Shown here: in pieces, positions 41,550 to 53,335 of the stretch
Layout: each line of letters begins with the position of its first letter
Numbering within the stretch: the stretch's first letter is position 1
Assembly: GCA_949825045.1 (NCBI GenBank)
Contig: OX463807.1
Location: forward strand, 12,921,501 to 12,985,500
Length of the DNA stretch: 64,000 nucleotides
Source of the DNA: Argyresthia goedartella
Lineage: Eukaryota; Arthropoda; Insecta; Lepidoptera; Argyresthiidae
Direction: 5' to 3'
The notes under the pieces: model-generated
Seen by the model: the letters and a program-made list of their open reading frames with translations, nothing else
What the model was told of the DNA's origin: nothing
Databases searched by the model: none
Program-made: the position numbers and the translations under genes

Positions 41550-43042
41550 GAGGATATTGGTTAAAAACCCTATTGTAATGACAAACCTATGCTTGTATCT
41601 TGTAGGAAATATCATTAAAATATATTTTATGTGTTATTATCATAGAATTATGTAGTAAAACTAACCTCAAACACAATTTTCACGAAACCACAACACGCAA
41701 AACATTCACCAAACTTGGAGCAAACGAACAGTGAACTTTGAAGACCGTATTTTTACTATTGTTGCCACATTGAAAATAAAAAAGGTATTGTACGAGTGCA
41801 ACTATTATTTATATTGACGCCGAGTAGACATAGGAGGTAAACTTCACTACTTTTCATTCAAGACAATCGAAAATAGTCGCGCTCTACACAAACCTTCGCG
41901 CGCGCTAAAAAATCCGTACTCGGGTGCAGTCGGACATAACGGTATATTGTAAATTTGGTACTCGGGTCGAGTCGGACGTTTCAATGGACTACACAAATGC
42001 TTGTGCAGTGTATGCAGTTTAATTCAAGCTACAAAGCATGCAAAAAAATAGAATGGCAGATATTTCAATATTATAAGCAGTCCATGCTGACCCATAAAAC
42101 AACGGTGTTATAATAAAAAAACTCTTATAATAACTCTTCTTTCTTGCTGATACTGATTGTATCGGTGCAAATGTACACTTAGTCATTAAACTGATCCTAT
42201 AATAGAAATTCAATCTGAATCAACTTTTAGTAATTCGACGAAGCCACATAGCAAGCTTATGCTAACATCTATGTATAATAGAACGTTGATGTCTTCTCTA
42301 CATGACATTTACATCCATTTTCCTCGGCCATTATACTGAGAAGTGTTTGGATTTATTTCGTTGTAGCTTTCATGCAAAGGTGTGTGGTCCTTTAGCTTCG
42401 GTCTTACCTACATATTGTGCACATTTCCCGTCTGGGGCGATAGAGTTTTTTTTTACGCTGTCTTAGCTAATACCCCATCGATATAATAGTATAATACCCC
42501 AGTAGGTAGAGATGCGAATCTGAAGGGTTTTTTACAAAAGGTGGTGCATTCGATTTTTTCTCATGTAACGGATAATGGGTGCAACTCAGTAAAGAGCAAA
42601 AACGGTAACACAAAATATCTTGGGACAATTTTGGCAGCTACAAAACCTCGAAATGTTGAAACGTTTTTTTGGTGCTTTCTAGCCTAACAAATTAAAAATA
42701 ATAAAAAATTTGCATTTACTTAACGCTTTAGAAGGCAGACGAAAAAAACATAAATCCCTATGATTGATCGTTTTGATCGGTTTTGTTTGGGTATAAGGAC
42801 ACGAGGAAACATTTTCAAAATAATCTAACTCTGTAGATACCTGCCGAATAATTACGTGCAACAATGCGAAACGTTCGAAAATGAAGATATCGAAAAATAT
42901 GTCATACACAAACAAAATTGAAAAGTTAACTGTAACGGAAAAATAGTACAAATTAGAACTAACAGGTATAACATTTATCGGTGATATCGTCTGATGGGGT
43001 CATGGGTGCAATAAGAAGTAGGAGATGAATAATGAAAATGAA
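41550..43042. other. No gene recognised; possible promoter region of the minus-strand gene
   Basis: Non-coding. Two related GC-rich blocks (tactcgggtgcagtcggaca near 41919 and tactcgggtcgagtcggacg near 41961) form a diverged direct repeat. No clear TATA box was assigned. Confidence 0.35.
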
Positions 43043-43080
43043 AATGTTTATTTCTTTAATTAGTTAAAGAAATAAACATT
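43043..43080. repeat. Perfect 17-bp hairpin
   Basis: aatgtttatttctttaa and its reverse complement are separated by ttag. Confidence 0.85.
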
Positions 43081-43364
43081 AACTTAACTTAATAAACAAA
43101 TTGATGCGACCTCCTTTTAAGTATTTAAACACCTGTGCTAGAAGGACGCGCTATTCGTTAATCGTGGAGATAATCGGCTAGGATGAGCTAGATTACCGAT
43201 TTATGTCAAGAGTTTTTTTTTTGTTTCAAATTTCCTTCAGGATTGTTGTTGCAAATTAAAAGGGATGAATATTGAAAGTCATTGCCAAGCTTGTACAATG
43301 CTTAAAAAACTATTTTTTCCCCCAACTTCGTAAATAACTGGAGTGTTTAGGGTGGTCCGTGAAG

Positions 43365-43600
43365 AGCTCCGTAGCCTAGTGAGTTTTACGCTTGCTTCTC
43401 ATGCATGAGATGCAATGCAATGTATTAATGAGATTAGGTCCTAATTTATCTTTATACATTATACGGACGTTATAACGGTGATAACAAATATCGTGAGTTA
43501 ACCTACATTACCCACAGCTGGGGCGATGGGCTAGCCCCCTGTCACGCAAAATGGATTAATGCATCACTGGCTTGATGTGGTAACGCTATGCTGTTGTTGT
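43365..43600 (+). repeat. SINE-like sequence
   Basis: The head agagctccgtagcctagtg and gcttctcatgcatgagatg resemble the tRNA-like head of the SINE at 58880-59090; the body gggcgatgggctagcccc also recurs there. The copy is old and diverged. Confidence 0.5.
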
Positions 43601-43914
43601 TGTTGGGATATAGAGGTTTTAATTTTGCGTACGCAGTGAGGGAATGGGTAGTTTTAGAGCAAAATTCATAAAATTAAGAAGTCACGGCTAAGGTGTAAAC
43701 TTTTTTAGATTAAACCTTTTTTTTGCTAAAATATGACTGATATAGTGATAAATAAATATATTTTATATAATTTATTCAATATATATAATACACCAAATAG
43801 AACTTAGAAGATACGAGTAGGCATAGAATATAACATACCTATAATTTGTAAAGTATAAATAAGTAAATATAAATAAAATCTATGTAGGTAATTCTGTTTT
43901 AGGAGATTAAGCTG

Positions 43915-45005
43915 TCAGCAAAGTATTCCTGCTCCATCTTCGCATTAAAAGGCCCTGACATGTTTTCTCGTGCCTCTCACTCTCATGGAAACTGCTCTTA
44001 TAACTGAGATTTGTATTTTCACTTTCAACCAGTACACTATTTGAGAATACGCTTTTCCCCATTTCTCGTTAAGCTTTGATGCGGTTTTTTTAAAAACTGT
44101 TATATTCAGTTCCTAGGGGCTCCATCGCATGAAATAATTAGTGGGGTGAATGAGGCTCTTAGGTCTTCAGCTGCTCGGTCGTATGTTGTGTGTTTCTCTA
44201 GGCTATGTCTCTGTGCTGTTTTTTGCCAGGTGAGGTTGCTGTAAGAGGAAGCGTCAGCATCTACTATGCGTACGTCGAAGAACGCTTTCCTTGCAGGTTC
44301 CTAAAAACTGTTTAGTAACAGATCACCTATAAGTGCTGGTTGATTTATAGTTGCATCTTGCATTATGGGTTCTATTGTGCTAAGTCCCCAGGCTAGTTCA
44401 GCCCAATTTTTACATTCATCTCTGTGTTGAACATGTCCTTTTTTTATTAATCGTCCTTTCTTGCAGTTTAATGCGTGGTTTAGGTCTAAATTACTCTCTC
44501 CGCATCTGTCGCAGGCCTGAGGGAGGTTTGCAGGTTCGTGGGCGTATCTAATAGCTAAAGCATCCCTAAACTGGGTAGCTGTGAGATCAGTATTATTTGC
44601 GGTGGTCGGGATGATAGTTAACCATTGTGAAGAGTTGGTTTCAACGACTCTTTGGAGACATCTTTTCATTTTATTTGGTAGTTTACATATTATGACATTA
44701 CTTTTTTCAGCGTTTCTCTTTTGCCACGATAGTTTTTCTTCTTTGATAGTATTTGTAGCATGGGTTAGTAAGTCTAGATTCTCGTCAGATTTGATGGCGT
44801 GCGTTAGTATACTATTTGATTCTATCGATGTTTTATAACAGTCGTTGTTATTCATTGGGTCGTTAATGCCTAGCCCGCTAAGTTTCACCGGTAGGCTGAA
44901 TAGTTCATGTTCTAGTGACATTATTTCTCTGTCTAAGATTGATGGTATCAGTGTAGTCATGATGGTTTGTTTTAAAGTTTGAAATTCGTCACAAGTGTTA
45001 TCCAT
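43915..45005 (-). pseudogene. LINE pol C-terminus with restriction-like endonuclease
   Basis: The frame at 45005-44301 reads LPVKLSGLGINDPMNNNDCY (post-RT region), ATQFRDALAIRYAHEPANLP and a CDRCGESNLDLNHALNC finger. Downstream, in frames broken by stops, it gives DVRIVDADASSYSNL, FTPLIISCDGAPRN and IRAVSMRVRGTRKH. A CCHC finger followed by a D-x-R-x-x-D-x-D region fits the PD-(D/E)XK endonuclease at the end of R2/NeSL-like elements. The RT catalytic core is absent. Confidence 0.65.
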
Positions 45006-45039
45006 TACTGTTTGTAAGTATCTCGTATACGGGCTTTAA

Positions 45040-45935
45040 TACATCGTTTTTCAATAGTACATTATTGCCGTGGCGTAGAATGTCGGCAATTGCAGGTCGA
45101 GTATTGATAATATGAGTCAGGCAATGCAAGGAAATGAAAATTATATAAAATTATAAAAAAACCTTTAAATTCTCCATGACATGTAATTCTCGTAAGCTTT
45201 TGTATACCTTTCCCTGAAAAGAAAGGTTACAAATTTTCCATGGCCAATTTGGCTTCGGCTCTTAAATTTGGCGGAGTACATTCAATCTGCATTTCACTCT
45301 CATTAGAACTAATTAAAATTTATTCAATAAAATTGTTATTCTCAACACGTTCTTTTTAACTTTTTAGTTAGTTTTCCCGGTTATTGTAGGTAGTTTTTTT
45401 ATATGATTTTATTAGGCAAATTTAACTCGATGATACGGCCTTGTGATGGTGTTTGCCAGATTTTTGAAAAAAAACACTTGCCGGCGAAATGTCATTTTTG
45501 AGATTAGTATCATCAGTATCATCAAAAAATCATGGTAGAGGGTTTCGGCTAAATGGACTGACTGATAAAACAAGGATGTGTTAGTTAGCTCAGTTCCATA
45601 TATATTTTTTGACAAAATCGCTGAAATGCAATACAATAGATGAGCTCACTGCATCGAAATAAGAGTGATTTTTTTACGTTATGATATCTCACAGAATTAT
45701 TAACGGACTTGCTAACAAACGACAGTCAAAAAGTTACCCCAAGTAAGTTAGTTTTTCTGTTACTAATTGGATTTATATTGATGTCTAATTTTGGAAGGTT
45801 ATAAAATAGTTTAAGACCTAGATTACTCGCACTTTTTAATAGTTGGACAATGTATGGTTAAATTTGCTGGAAAAGGGCTCTACTTTAACCCATTACAATA
45901 TATGTAGCGAATAAAAAATCAGCCTGTATACTTAT
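45040..45935. other. No gene recognised
   Basis: Non-coding AT-rich sequence on both strands; nothing supportable. Confidence 0.35.
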
Positions 45936-45939
45936 AACA

Positions 45940-46600
45940 TTCAGAGTCCTTACTGACTCCCTGACTGACTGAATTATATAGCAAAGCACAGCCTAAACAT
46001 CTGGTCATAGAGACATTGAACTTTGTTCAGGGGTTCCTTAAATAGCGTAGGGAGGTACTAAGAAGGGATTTGGCGAAATTCAACCCCTGAGGAGGGGAAA
46101 TAGGGGGTTGAAGTTAGTATGAAAAAAAAATACGTCGAGCGAGAGACGTCAACTAAGCAAGTGATTTGTCACATTTCCCCCCACTAAGGGGAAGGATGGG
46201 GGTTAGAACTTTGTATGGACACTTAAAACTACTTGACCTATGAAGATTTAATTGCATGTAGGTAGTTTATATGTAGATGTAGGGAGTCAGTTCTTTTTTT
46301 TTATTTGTCCTTACAAGTGGAAAAAAGGGGGGTAAGAGTTAATATGAAAATCAGAAACTGTGTAGTTGCATGTCGGATAGGTATAGAACAAAAGCTAGGC
46401 GGGAGGATTTTCATATGGCTTACTTTGTTTGGACTGGCCATTTTAATATGGCTTTGCGCGAGTGAAGCTGTGGGCAACGGAGCTTGAGCGACAGTGCCGT
46501 ATTCAGGAGAAGGGGGTGTAGGACTGGTATTTTTTATGACTTTACACGAGCGAAGCCGCAAGCAACTGCTAATTATAACAGCCATGATCATTATTCACAA
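45940..46600 (+). repeat. Dispersed repeat with 'gcgaagccg' motifs
   Basis: Contains ctgactgactg, two gggg/cccc blocks and two copies of a (gcgagtgaagctgtgggcaac near 46455; acgagcgaagccgcaagcaac near 46545) motif that commonly ends repeats in moths and butterflies. It is likely two overlapping repeat copies. Confidence 0.5.
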
Positions 46601-47027
46601 AACAGTAGAAAGCCTCATCCATCATTATATGTGTATTTCATAAAATCACACCACACACCAGACACGATCAAGTGCTAATATCGGAAGACATATTTACTCA
46701 AAACATACTAAATGTTAACACCTCCAAACTATTCGGCAGACAGACACCACCAGCATATTTGGCTTCAATGTTCCGACCACAAACTAAGGTCAATGCCGTG
46801 TTTGGATCAAACTCAAATTGTATAAATAAAGTAGGAAAATCGTGTAAAATAAGTAGGTAGGTGACAGTTTTATGATTTATTGACATGGTGTTATTTTTTA
46901 CCATCGTAGCTAACTATTGTCCAACACGTTTTTAGAAGGTTGTGAAACTTGCTGGTCAATGACAATGATAGATTGAATTACATACTACAATAAATGTCAA
47001 TAACAATAAATACTGTTCATATGCTAG

Positions 47028-47490
47028 TCGAACTCGCGCACGAAGGGTCCCTTACCAATTTCAATTTGGAAGAACATTGTATCATCAGCAAAAAATACTA
47101 TGTCAGTCAATTTCTCCACCATGAAAGGCAGATCGTTAATATATACCAGGAATAAGAAAGGGCCTAATATGGAACCTATATTTTACTTAGCGTTGGAAGA
47201 ACAGATATTGGTCTGAAATTTGAAGGATCACACTTATCTCCCAACTTGAATACATAAGTTTGTATGTGATAATGAAATAATTGTTGTATGGGAGCCTCTT
47301 TAAATGTTTATTTTATTCTGCTTTTTTTAGCGGCAACAGAAATACATCATCTGTGGAAATTTAAACTTTCGAACTATCACGGTTCATAAGATTCAGCCTT
47401 GTGACAGACGGACGGACGGACGGACGGTCGGACAGTGGAAGCTTACTAATAGGGTTCTGTTTGACACCCTTCGCGTACGGGACCCTAAAA
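47028..47490 (+). repeat. Lepidopteran-type dispersed repeat interrupted by LINE fragment
   Basis: The left end is cgaactcgcgcacgaagggt (47034) and the right part resumes at about 47256 (agtttgtatgtgataatg) through agcggcaacagaaatacatc, a gacggacg run and gtacgggaccctaaaa. The 200 bases between are a LINE fragment. Confidence 0.75.
47055..47254 (-). pseudogene. Tiny LINE RT fragment, internally deleted
   Basis: The minus strand gives DPSNFRPISVLPTLSKI-type sequence (47254-47181, closely matching the DNA at 2241-2312), then directly ILGPFLFLVYINDLP and VFFADDTMFFQ (motif B and motif C). About 100 codons between the two RT blocks are missing. Confidence 0.75.
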
Positions 47491-47707
47491 GTCTCAATAA
47501 TATTACCAATATAATTATATCAATGTGTGTTATAAATAGTCATGCATAGTGAAGTAATCGTATTAACTATACATTTTTAGTGCAGTCATTTATTTATGTT
47601 GACGTGTAAATTTTATTTACTATTTAATTATTAACATGAATTGAATTGGTTGTATAATTTCAAACATATTATTATATAAAATATTTCCACATCTTTCTTT
47701 GGTTTCT

Positions 47708-47950
47708 ATTCTAACATAACATAACATAACATAGCGTCACGCTTCTTCCCATACGGGGTGGCAGAGGCACACTAATAATTGTGCCCAAGTTTAGTCAGTT
47801 ATTCAGTACTCCATTTTGCGTAACAGGGGCTAGTCCATCGCGGTGATTGAAAGTTTCCTCACGATGATTTTCCATCACCGTGGTTAGCACCGGCTCCAAT
47901 CCGTCATGTCCTGAGTGAGAAGCGAGAGTGAAACCACTGGGCTAAAAAAA
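47708..47950 (-). repeat. SINE with (TAACA)n tail
   Basis: The left edge is a taacataacataacataacat run (the tail of a minus copy), then gtggcagaggcacactaata, ggggctagtccatcgc, tttcctcacgatgattttcc and a tRNA-like head near 47890-47940. It is the same family as 58880-59180. Confidence 0.65.
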
Positions 47951-48039
47951 CTCTTTTTGTTCAACATTATATTATTTACTTATTATTGTCATTAGCCAAG
48001 GTCTTTACACTACTGGGCATAGGCCTCTCTCCCGATGAT

Positions 48040-48560
48040 ATTAATGTTTATCTACACACGTATAATAAACCCTCTTTACTGCGTTCAAAAACCGCACGTT
48101 ACGATCAGCATTATGTTATACTACTTGGTAAAAACTCGTTTCGTATCTGGAAAACTACACATAATGGTCATTATGTGTAGTTTTTCTACACATAATGACA
48201 TTCAAATTTCGAACGCCGACGCCCACCCGCGTGCCGGCCCTAGTTTGTCTGTGAAGTTGGTACTGACACTGGTACTGGTACTGACGAACGCCGAGACGGG
48301 CGTCGGCGTTCGAAATTTGAATGTCAGTTGCGTGAAGTTGGTACTAAAGAACAAGCTAAACAATTGCAGAACTACAATGCCGGTCAAACATGCGGTTCCT
48401 GAACACATCAAAGAGAGCTTATGATGTGTGTGTAGATAAACTAGTGTATGTAACTGTACATAATTAGGCATTAAAACTCTCGAGTGATATTATTATGAAA
48501 CTCGCCTACGGCTCGTTTCATAAACCCACTCTCGAATTTTAATGCCCTCCATTATGCAGC
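48040..48560 (+). repeat. Hairpin repeat family, copy 2
   Basis: The longest internal copy. It holds an extra palindrome (aaactacacataatg/cattatgtgtagttt, 48151-48183) and two inverted copies of the gacattcaaatttcgaacgc module (48187-48216 and 48297-48326). It ends with the hairpin ctctcgag...atgaaactcgcc-tac-ggctcgtttcat...ctctcgaa. Confidence 0.85.
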
Positions 48561-48723
48561 AGTCACATAAACTACTATTAAAATGAAGTCAGGATGTGGG
48601 AATTATTTTTAAATGTGTATGAGATATTCAGCAATACTTTCTCTGTACTGTTTATGTATGGATGGTTTAATAAATCTTAACTAACATCTTCCATACATAT
48701 TGAACATTATGATTATGATATAG

Positions 48724-48906
48724 GTGGGCGAAGTGTGAGTTTTCAATAAAATTTACTTAACTATTGGGTTGCCGTAAAACGCCAGTTTTGTATAGCAAAG
48801 TCTGTGACTAAAGAGCTTGCGACTAGTCACGTGACTTTTTTATACTGGTGTTTTACCGCAACGCGAACGTAAAGTAAATTTTATTGAAAACTCACACTTC
48901 GCCCAC
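48724..48906. mobile_element. Palindromic MITE with 35-bp terminal inverted repeats
   Basis: gtgggcgaagtgtgagtttt... at the left matches the reverse complement at 48872-48906 exactly over about 35 bases. A second inverted block (gccgtaaaacgccag / ctggtgttttaccgc) lies inside. It sits just beyond the 3' end of the CAP gene. Confidence 0.85.
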
Positions 48907-49071
48907 AGATGAACATATCACTGGAGTATCCCACTAGTATTTCAAAATCATATGGCATACGAGATAATACTGAGATTTTATTTTAGTTGTGTCTCAACTT
49001 AAATGAGTACGGAGCTCCTAAATTTGGTTGCCTAAAGTAATAAAAAACGAATATAAATTGGTAACGGTCTA

Positions 49072-49077
49072 TTTATT
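49072..49077 (-). terminator. Likely poly-A signal of the CAP gene
   Basis: AATAAA on the minus strand, about 300 bases after the stop codon at 49376. It is the first canonical hexamer that precedes the MITE. Confidence 0.5.
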
Positions 49078-49375
49078 ACAAAATAATATAAATATTACCT
49101 AAGTTAACAACACGCACCTAATACTAGAAGGTCATACACGACAGCATTTATGTATTTCTATATAACATCTTCGTTTTCTGATCACGAGACCTTCACGAGA
49201 TATGATGACTGCTGAATTTGATTTATAATATCTTAAAATTAACTCCCTTGTAAAACCAAGGGATAACAATACAATCTTGTTCCGAAAACATATGTTTCGA
49301 ATAATCAGTCGAGACACAGCTGTCACTATAAATTACAAAAATACTGCAAATACTAAGTAAATATTCAGTTAAAAT

Positions 49376-52300
49376 TTACAGGTAAAGAGTGCCAAATCTG
49401 AAGCCAGAAGATTTTGGTTTCGTGAATAAGTCGGTTGCAGTCTTGAAGATGCTGATGAAAGGTCTATAGGTAGTTGACTCCGAACGTGACGGAGATTCAT
49501 AAGTGATAGTTTTAATTTGTGGTTCGCTAACGCTTTGTCGTGGGTAGTTATAAACAGTTTGCGTCTGCTGTTGAGGTTGATATATAGTTTGAGTCTGAGT
49601 TTGAGGTTGATATATGGTTTGTATTTGTGGTTGAGTTTGATATTCGGTCTCGGATGGTCGCTGGTTGTATGAGTTCTGGAACTGGTACTGGTACTGATTG
49701 TTGTACTGGTTGTTGAACTGGTTGCTAAACTGGTAGTTGTAGGTCTTGTAGCCAGTATTGCCGCTGTCGGGGATGACGTTCGATATGATGCTGTTGTCCA
49801 CGGTCTGGTAGGATGACGAGGCCGTGTATGAGGCTGTAGCAAAAGAAAAAATATGTAAGACACTGAAACTTTTAGAAAAATTGCGAAATACTATCAGATA
49901 TAATATTATAAAATAAAAGTCAAAATTATAGATGAAGATTTGAAGGAAAGGCGTCGTCAGATACTTACAGCATAAGCCATTGTATTTCTGCGATTCGGAG
50001 AGGCCGTAGGCAGTGCAGGACGGATATCCCTTCTCGTACGGTTTGGATCCGATGACGTTGCCACCGGGTCCATAGTTGCACACGTAAAGTTTGGTGTAGC
50101 CGCGCACGTTATCATAGTAGTAAGTGAAGCCGCAACCCACAAGATTGGTCTCTCCCCAAACCAACTGGAAATAAGGAAAAGGTAACATTAGAGAAATAGT
50201 AATTACCAAAATCTTCATTTCAATACAAACAACGTTGTATAAATAAATTTTGAAGAAGGTATCAAACTAGTAATTTGATCTAATACCAATTTTTCCGTTC
50301 TACTCTTATTCTCATCTTAGCTTCACCACACCAGTCACCATACCACACTATTCATTAGAATGAATACATTTTATTTCAATGACTTAGCAGTTAAGTTAAA
50401 GATTTTTTTTAATAAAAATCGTGGACTTACCTGGGAGTAGTGGCCGGTGCCGTGACCACCGTTGATAGGTTGGAAGCCATAAATGCGGACTTCATCGAAC
50501 CACGCATTGATCTGCTTTGCGAAGTCAGGTATGGAGTCTTCGGGGCCGCTTGGTGGCCGGGTGGTCCATGTAGCAGCAATGTTCTGACCAACTGGGAATC
50601 TCAGCACGTCTCGCTGGGAAGCTCGGTCGTGCGCAGGAGAGCACTGATCAGCCCAATATTGTGCTCTTGATGCTAACTCCTCATCCCACACCTAAAAAGA
50701 AAAATATGATAACATGAGTACAGTTACAGGCTAAAAATATATTGGAATAGCTATATGGTCCTACTATGGCTAAATAAGGATAAAGGCGTGCTGACTAATA
50801 AAAATGTAAAAGTTTAAAATAAAATACACAGTTAGAGTGATATTAAAATAAACGCAGCACGGTTAAGTCATTGAACTAAGGTCCAAGCCCTTTGCTACGT
50901 AACATTGCATTCCAATGGTAATACGAGTACGCTGAAATCTGCGGACTTTAATTTAGACGCATTTGTAAGCATGCAAATGTTATAATAATATAAAATAAAC
51001 CTATACAAAAAGTAATGAATTAATGACGGACTCGTAATTCAGATATTCATGACAAAACTCTAGAAACGTGTTAAATGCATTAAGTCAGCCCATTTTATGC
51101 AAATTACTTACAAACGGCTTGTTCAACATGATTGATAACATTGGAGTTAACTGAGAGCAGATGTTTCATCTTGTATGTAAAAGTAGTTGACACCAATGTA
51201 TCATATTAGTCACCACAACCTTTGTGTATTTTGGCGACAATAAATCTTCATTGCTAGATAAATCATTTGAATTTGAATAATTAATTGCTAGCGGTGAATA
51301 ACCTACCATTTCCATCATGTTTGCTGCTGGAGGCTGCTTGGACACTTGACCCAGCGCAACACTCTGTCTCAAACGGTTGTGCGCATCTACGATTGCTTGC
51401 TTTTCGTATGCCGACAACCCGCCTGATTCTGGAAAGATAATAAGTAAAAATTATGTTATTGATTTATTAAAATATATTGTAATGTTTGTATATGTAGTCT
51501 GAAAGTTTATTTTGTCATTGAACAGTCACCTTAGTTAGGGCTTTCTATATTTTTTATGGAGTTGGCAGTTAATTAGTCGTCATATATTATGAAAGAATAT
51601 CCTTTATTAGCTGATCGTTGTAATATAGAGCATTGTGCGATATCGGCTATGACGTCCAAGTAAAGTCAAGGTGAACTTTTATCTCTTTGATTTCAATATA
51701 TTTCGCATAATCATCTCTGTTTGACTGATTTATTCGACAAGCGATTCACGTGTCTCTGCCAATAAAATTTTATGACCCCAATCCATACAACTATGGTAAT
51801 AAAAATCTTGTTTGGTATAACATGTTCAATAGATCCAGACGACGTGGCGGCAAATTTAAAAGTTTTTTTTGCAAAAAGATTTAATTTCGGCAATGACTCA
51901 CTTTTACAATAAAGTAGGTATAATGCATTTCGGCCCCCAATGCATTTATTTCTCATCAGTATAGACGAATCAGTGCGATAATCATATTTACTTGTTTGTA
52001 GGTGTAACCAGTTACTTATCGAAACCATAGTTATTTATTTTATTATTGTTTGTTAAAATATAATAAACTTAAGAGATTAAATACCAAAAATCAGAGAAAT
52101 GAATGTATTTTTTTTGGGATTATTCAATGGAGATTCTTCAAAAATAATAATAATGCTACCGCTATTACTTAATAAATACCTACCTAATACTCTACCTAAA
52201 CTCTACCTAATAATAATAAAATAAGAATTAATTTCTCTGAAACTATATCTAAGGAATGGCAGAATTTATCAGATAAATGACAATTTATATGATAAATTCT

Positions 52301-52532
52301 GCCATTCCTTGACAGTAATTACAGTAATTGACAAATTACTGTAAGAATTTCAATCTTTGGCTGACAATAACACAATGCTCAAGATTGCTGAGAACCTAAA
52401 TAGATATAATTGGTTATAGAGGTAGATTGAATCAATTCAATACTCACTCAGCATTTGTCTGCCGGCACCGCATCCTTCTGCCGTTGATGAGAAGAGGAGG
52501 CCCATCAAACCAAACAACACTAAGGACATCAT
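49376..52532 (-). CDS. Secreted CAP-family (antigen 5/venom allergen-like) protein, five exons
   Basis: Exons: 52532-52448, 51428-51307, 50691-50431, 50164-49969 and 49833-49376 (1,122 nt, 373 residues, all junctions GT-AG and in phase). The start is the first Met of MMSLVLFGLMGLLFSSTAEG, a clear signal peptide with a short hydrophobic core. The CAP domain holds AYEKQAIVDAHNRLRQ, MVWDEELASRAQYWADQC, FPVGQNIAATW, GHYSQLVWGETNLVGCGFTY and YVCNYGPGGNVIG, which include the CAP1 and CAP2 signatures. The function in insects is largely unknown; members occur in saliva, venom and haemolymph. The last exon is odd: about 150 residues rich in Gln, Asn, Tyr and Thr (NNQYNNQYQYQF, then TIYQPQTQTQTIYQP). 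The frame is intact, so this is probably an active gene. Confidence 0.93.
52251..52310. repeat. Perfect 21-bp hairpin in CAP gene intron 1
   Basis: aaggaatggcagaatttatca (52251-52271) and its exact reverse complement (52290-52310) are separated by 18 bases. Likely a small foldback element. Confidence 0.9.
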
Positions 52533-52734
52533 ATTGCAATTCCTATTTATTATTTCACAACACTTCAAAATATTGAACTTATTGGAGGAACACGGTTTAG
52601 TTGATTCGTAATTAAAGAACACTTTTATTTACGAATATTTAAACTTATGTGTTTGATTAACTGTTGATCCGCAGCACTGTCGTGCGGCGCTCTCGCCAGT
52701 TTCCTGTAATCTGTGCGTTTTCTTGCGTGCGCGC

Positions 52735-52746
52735 TTTATTTATACC
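52735..52746 (-). promoter_or_regulatory. TATA box of the CAP gene
   Basis: The minus strand reads agaaggTATAAATAaagcgcg, about 200 bases before the start codon. It would place transcription start near 52710, leaving a 5' UTR of about 175 bases. Confidence 0.6.
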
Positions 52747-53126
52747 TTCTGCCCGGTTGCCGTGGAGACGGTCGGACGCCAACCGCCCGCGGCGTATGCG
52801 CATCTCACGCATACAAGATTGCAAGTACTATTTTTTATGTACTATGTACTGCAGGTCGCTTAAATTATTGTCGTGAGTGCTTTTTGTTTGTAATACGAAA
52901 CTGATCGATCAGTTTTCGAGATTTTGGATATTACATAGAAGGACGTTTTTAGCTAGCGTGTACATTTTGTAAATTGGTATATACCTAACGACTTAATCTG
53001 GAGCTTGCCAATGGTCCATAAAAGTATCAGTAGAAACTATCTAGGTTCTTGAAATCTAAAATAGAGACTTACTTTGTTTTTAACCAAGTGTTGAACAGCA
53101 GTTTTTTTTTTTTGGTAAAGCCCTGA

Positions 53127-53335
53127 CACCCGTTTATACTAAACATAAGAATCGGCTAAGTTCTTTTCTAACGTGTTTAGGCTGCTCCTAGCAAAAAAAA
53201 AATGATTGCACTAACCTTAAGCCATTCCTTAGTCCAATCTGTCAGTGCAATCACATTTTTTAAATAGGCTGTCTTAGGCTTAGGTGAATATTAACTAGGA
53301 CATTCCTAACTTAAGTTTAGTGAACATGGGCGTGA
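53127..53335. mobile_element. Imperfect palindromic MITE
   Basis: cacccgtttatactaaacataag at the left is mirrored by cttaagtttagtgaacatgggcgtg at the right. A second inverted pair (atgattgcacta / cagtgcaatcac) lies inside. Confidence 0.6.

Noticed and set aside
36890..41980. Search for TTAA-flanked inverted termini around the piggyBac-derived gene.
   Set aside because: TTAA sites occur but no matching inverted repeats were seen on both sides, so an autonomous piggyBac element could not be supported by eye.
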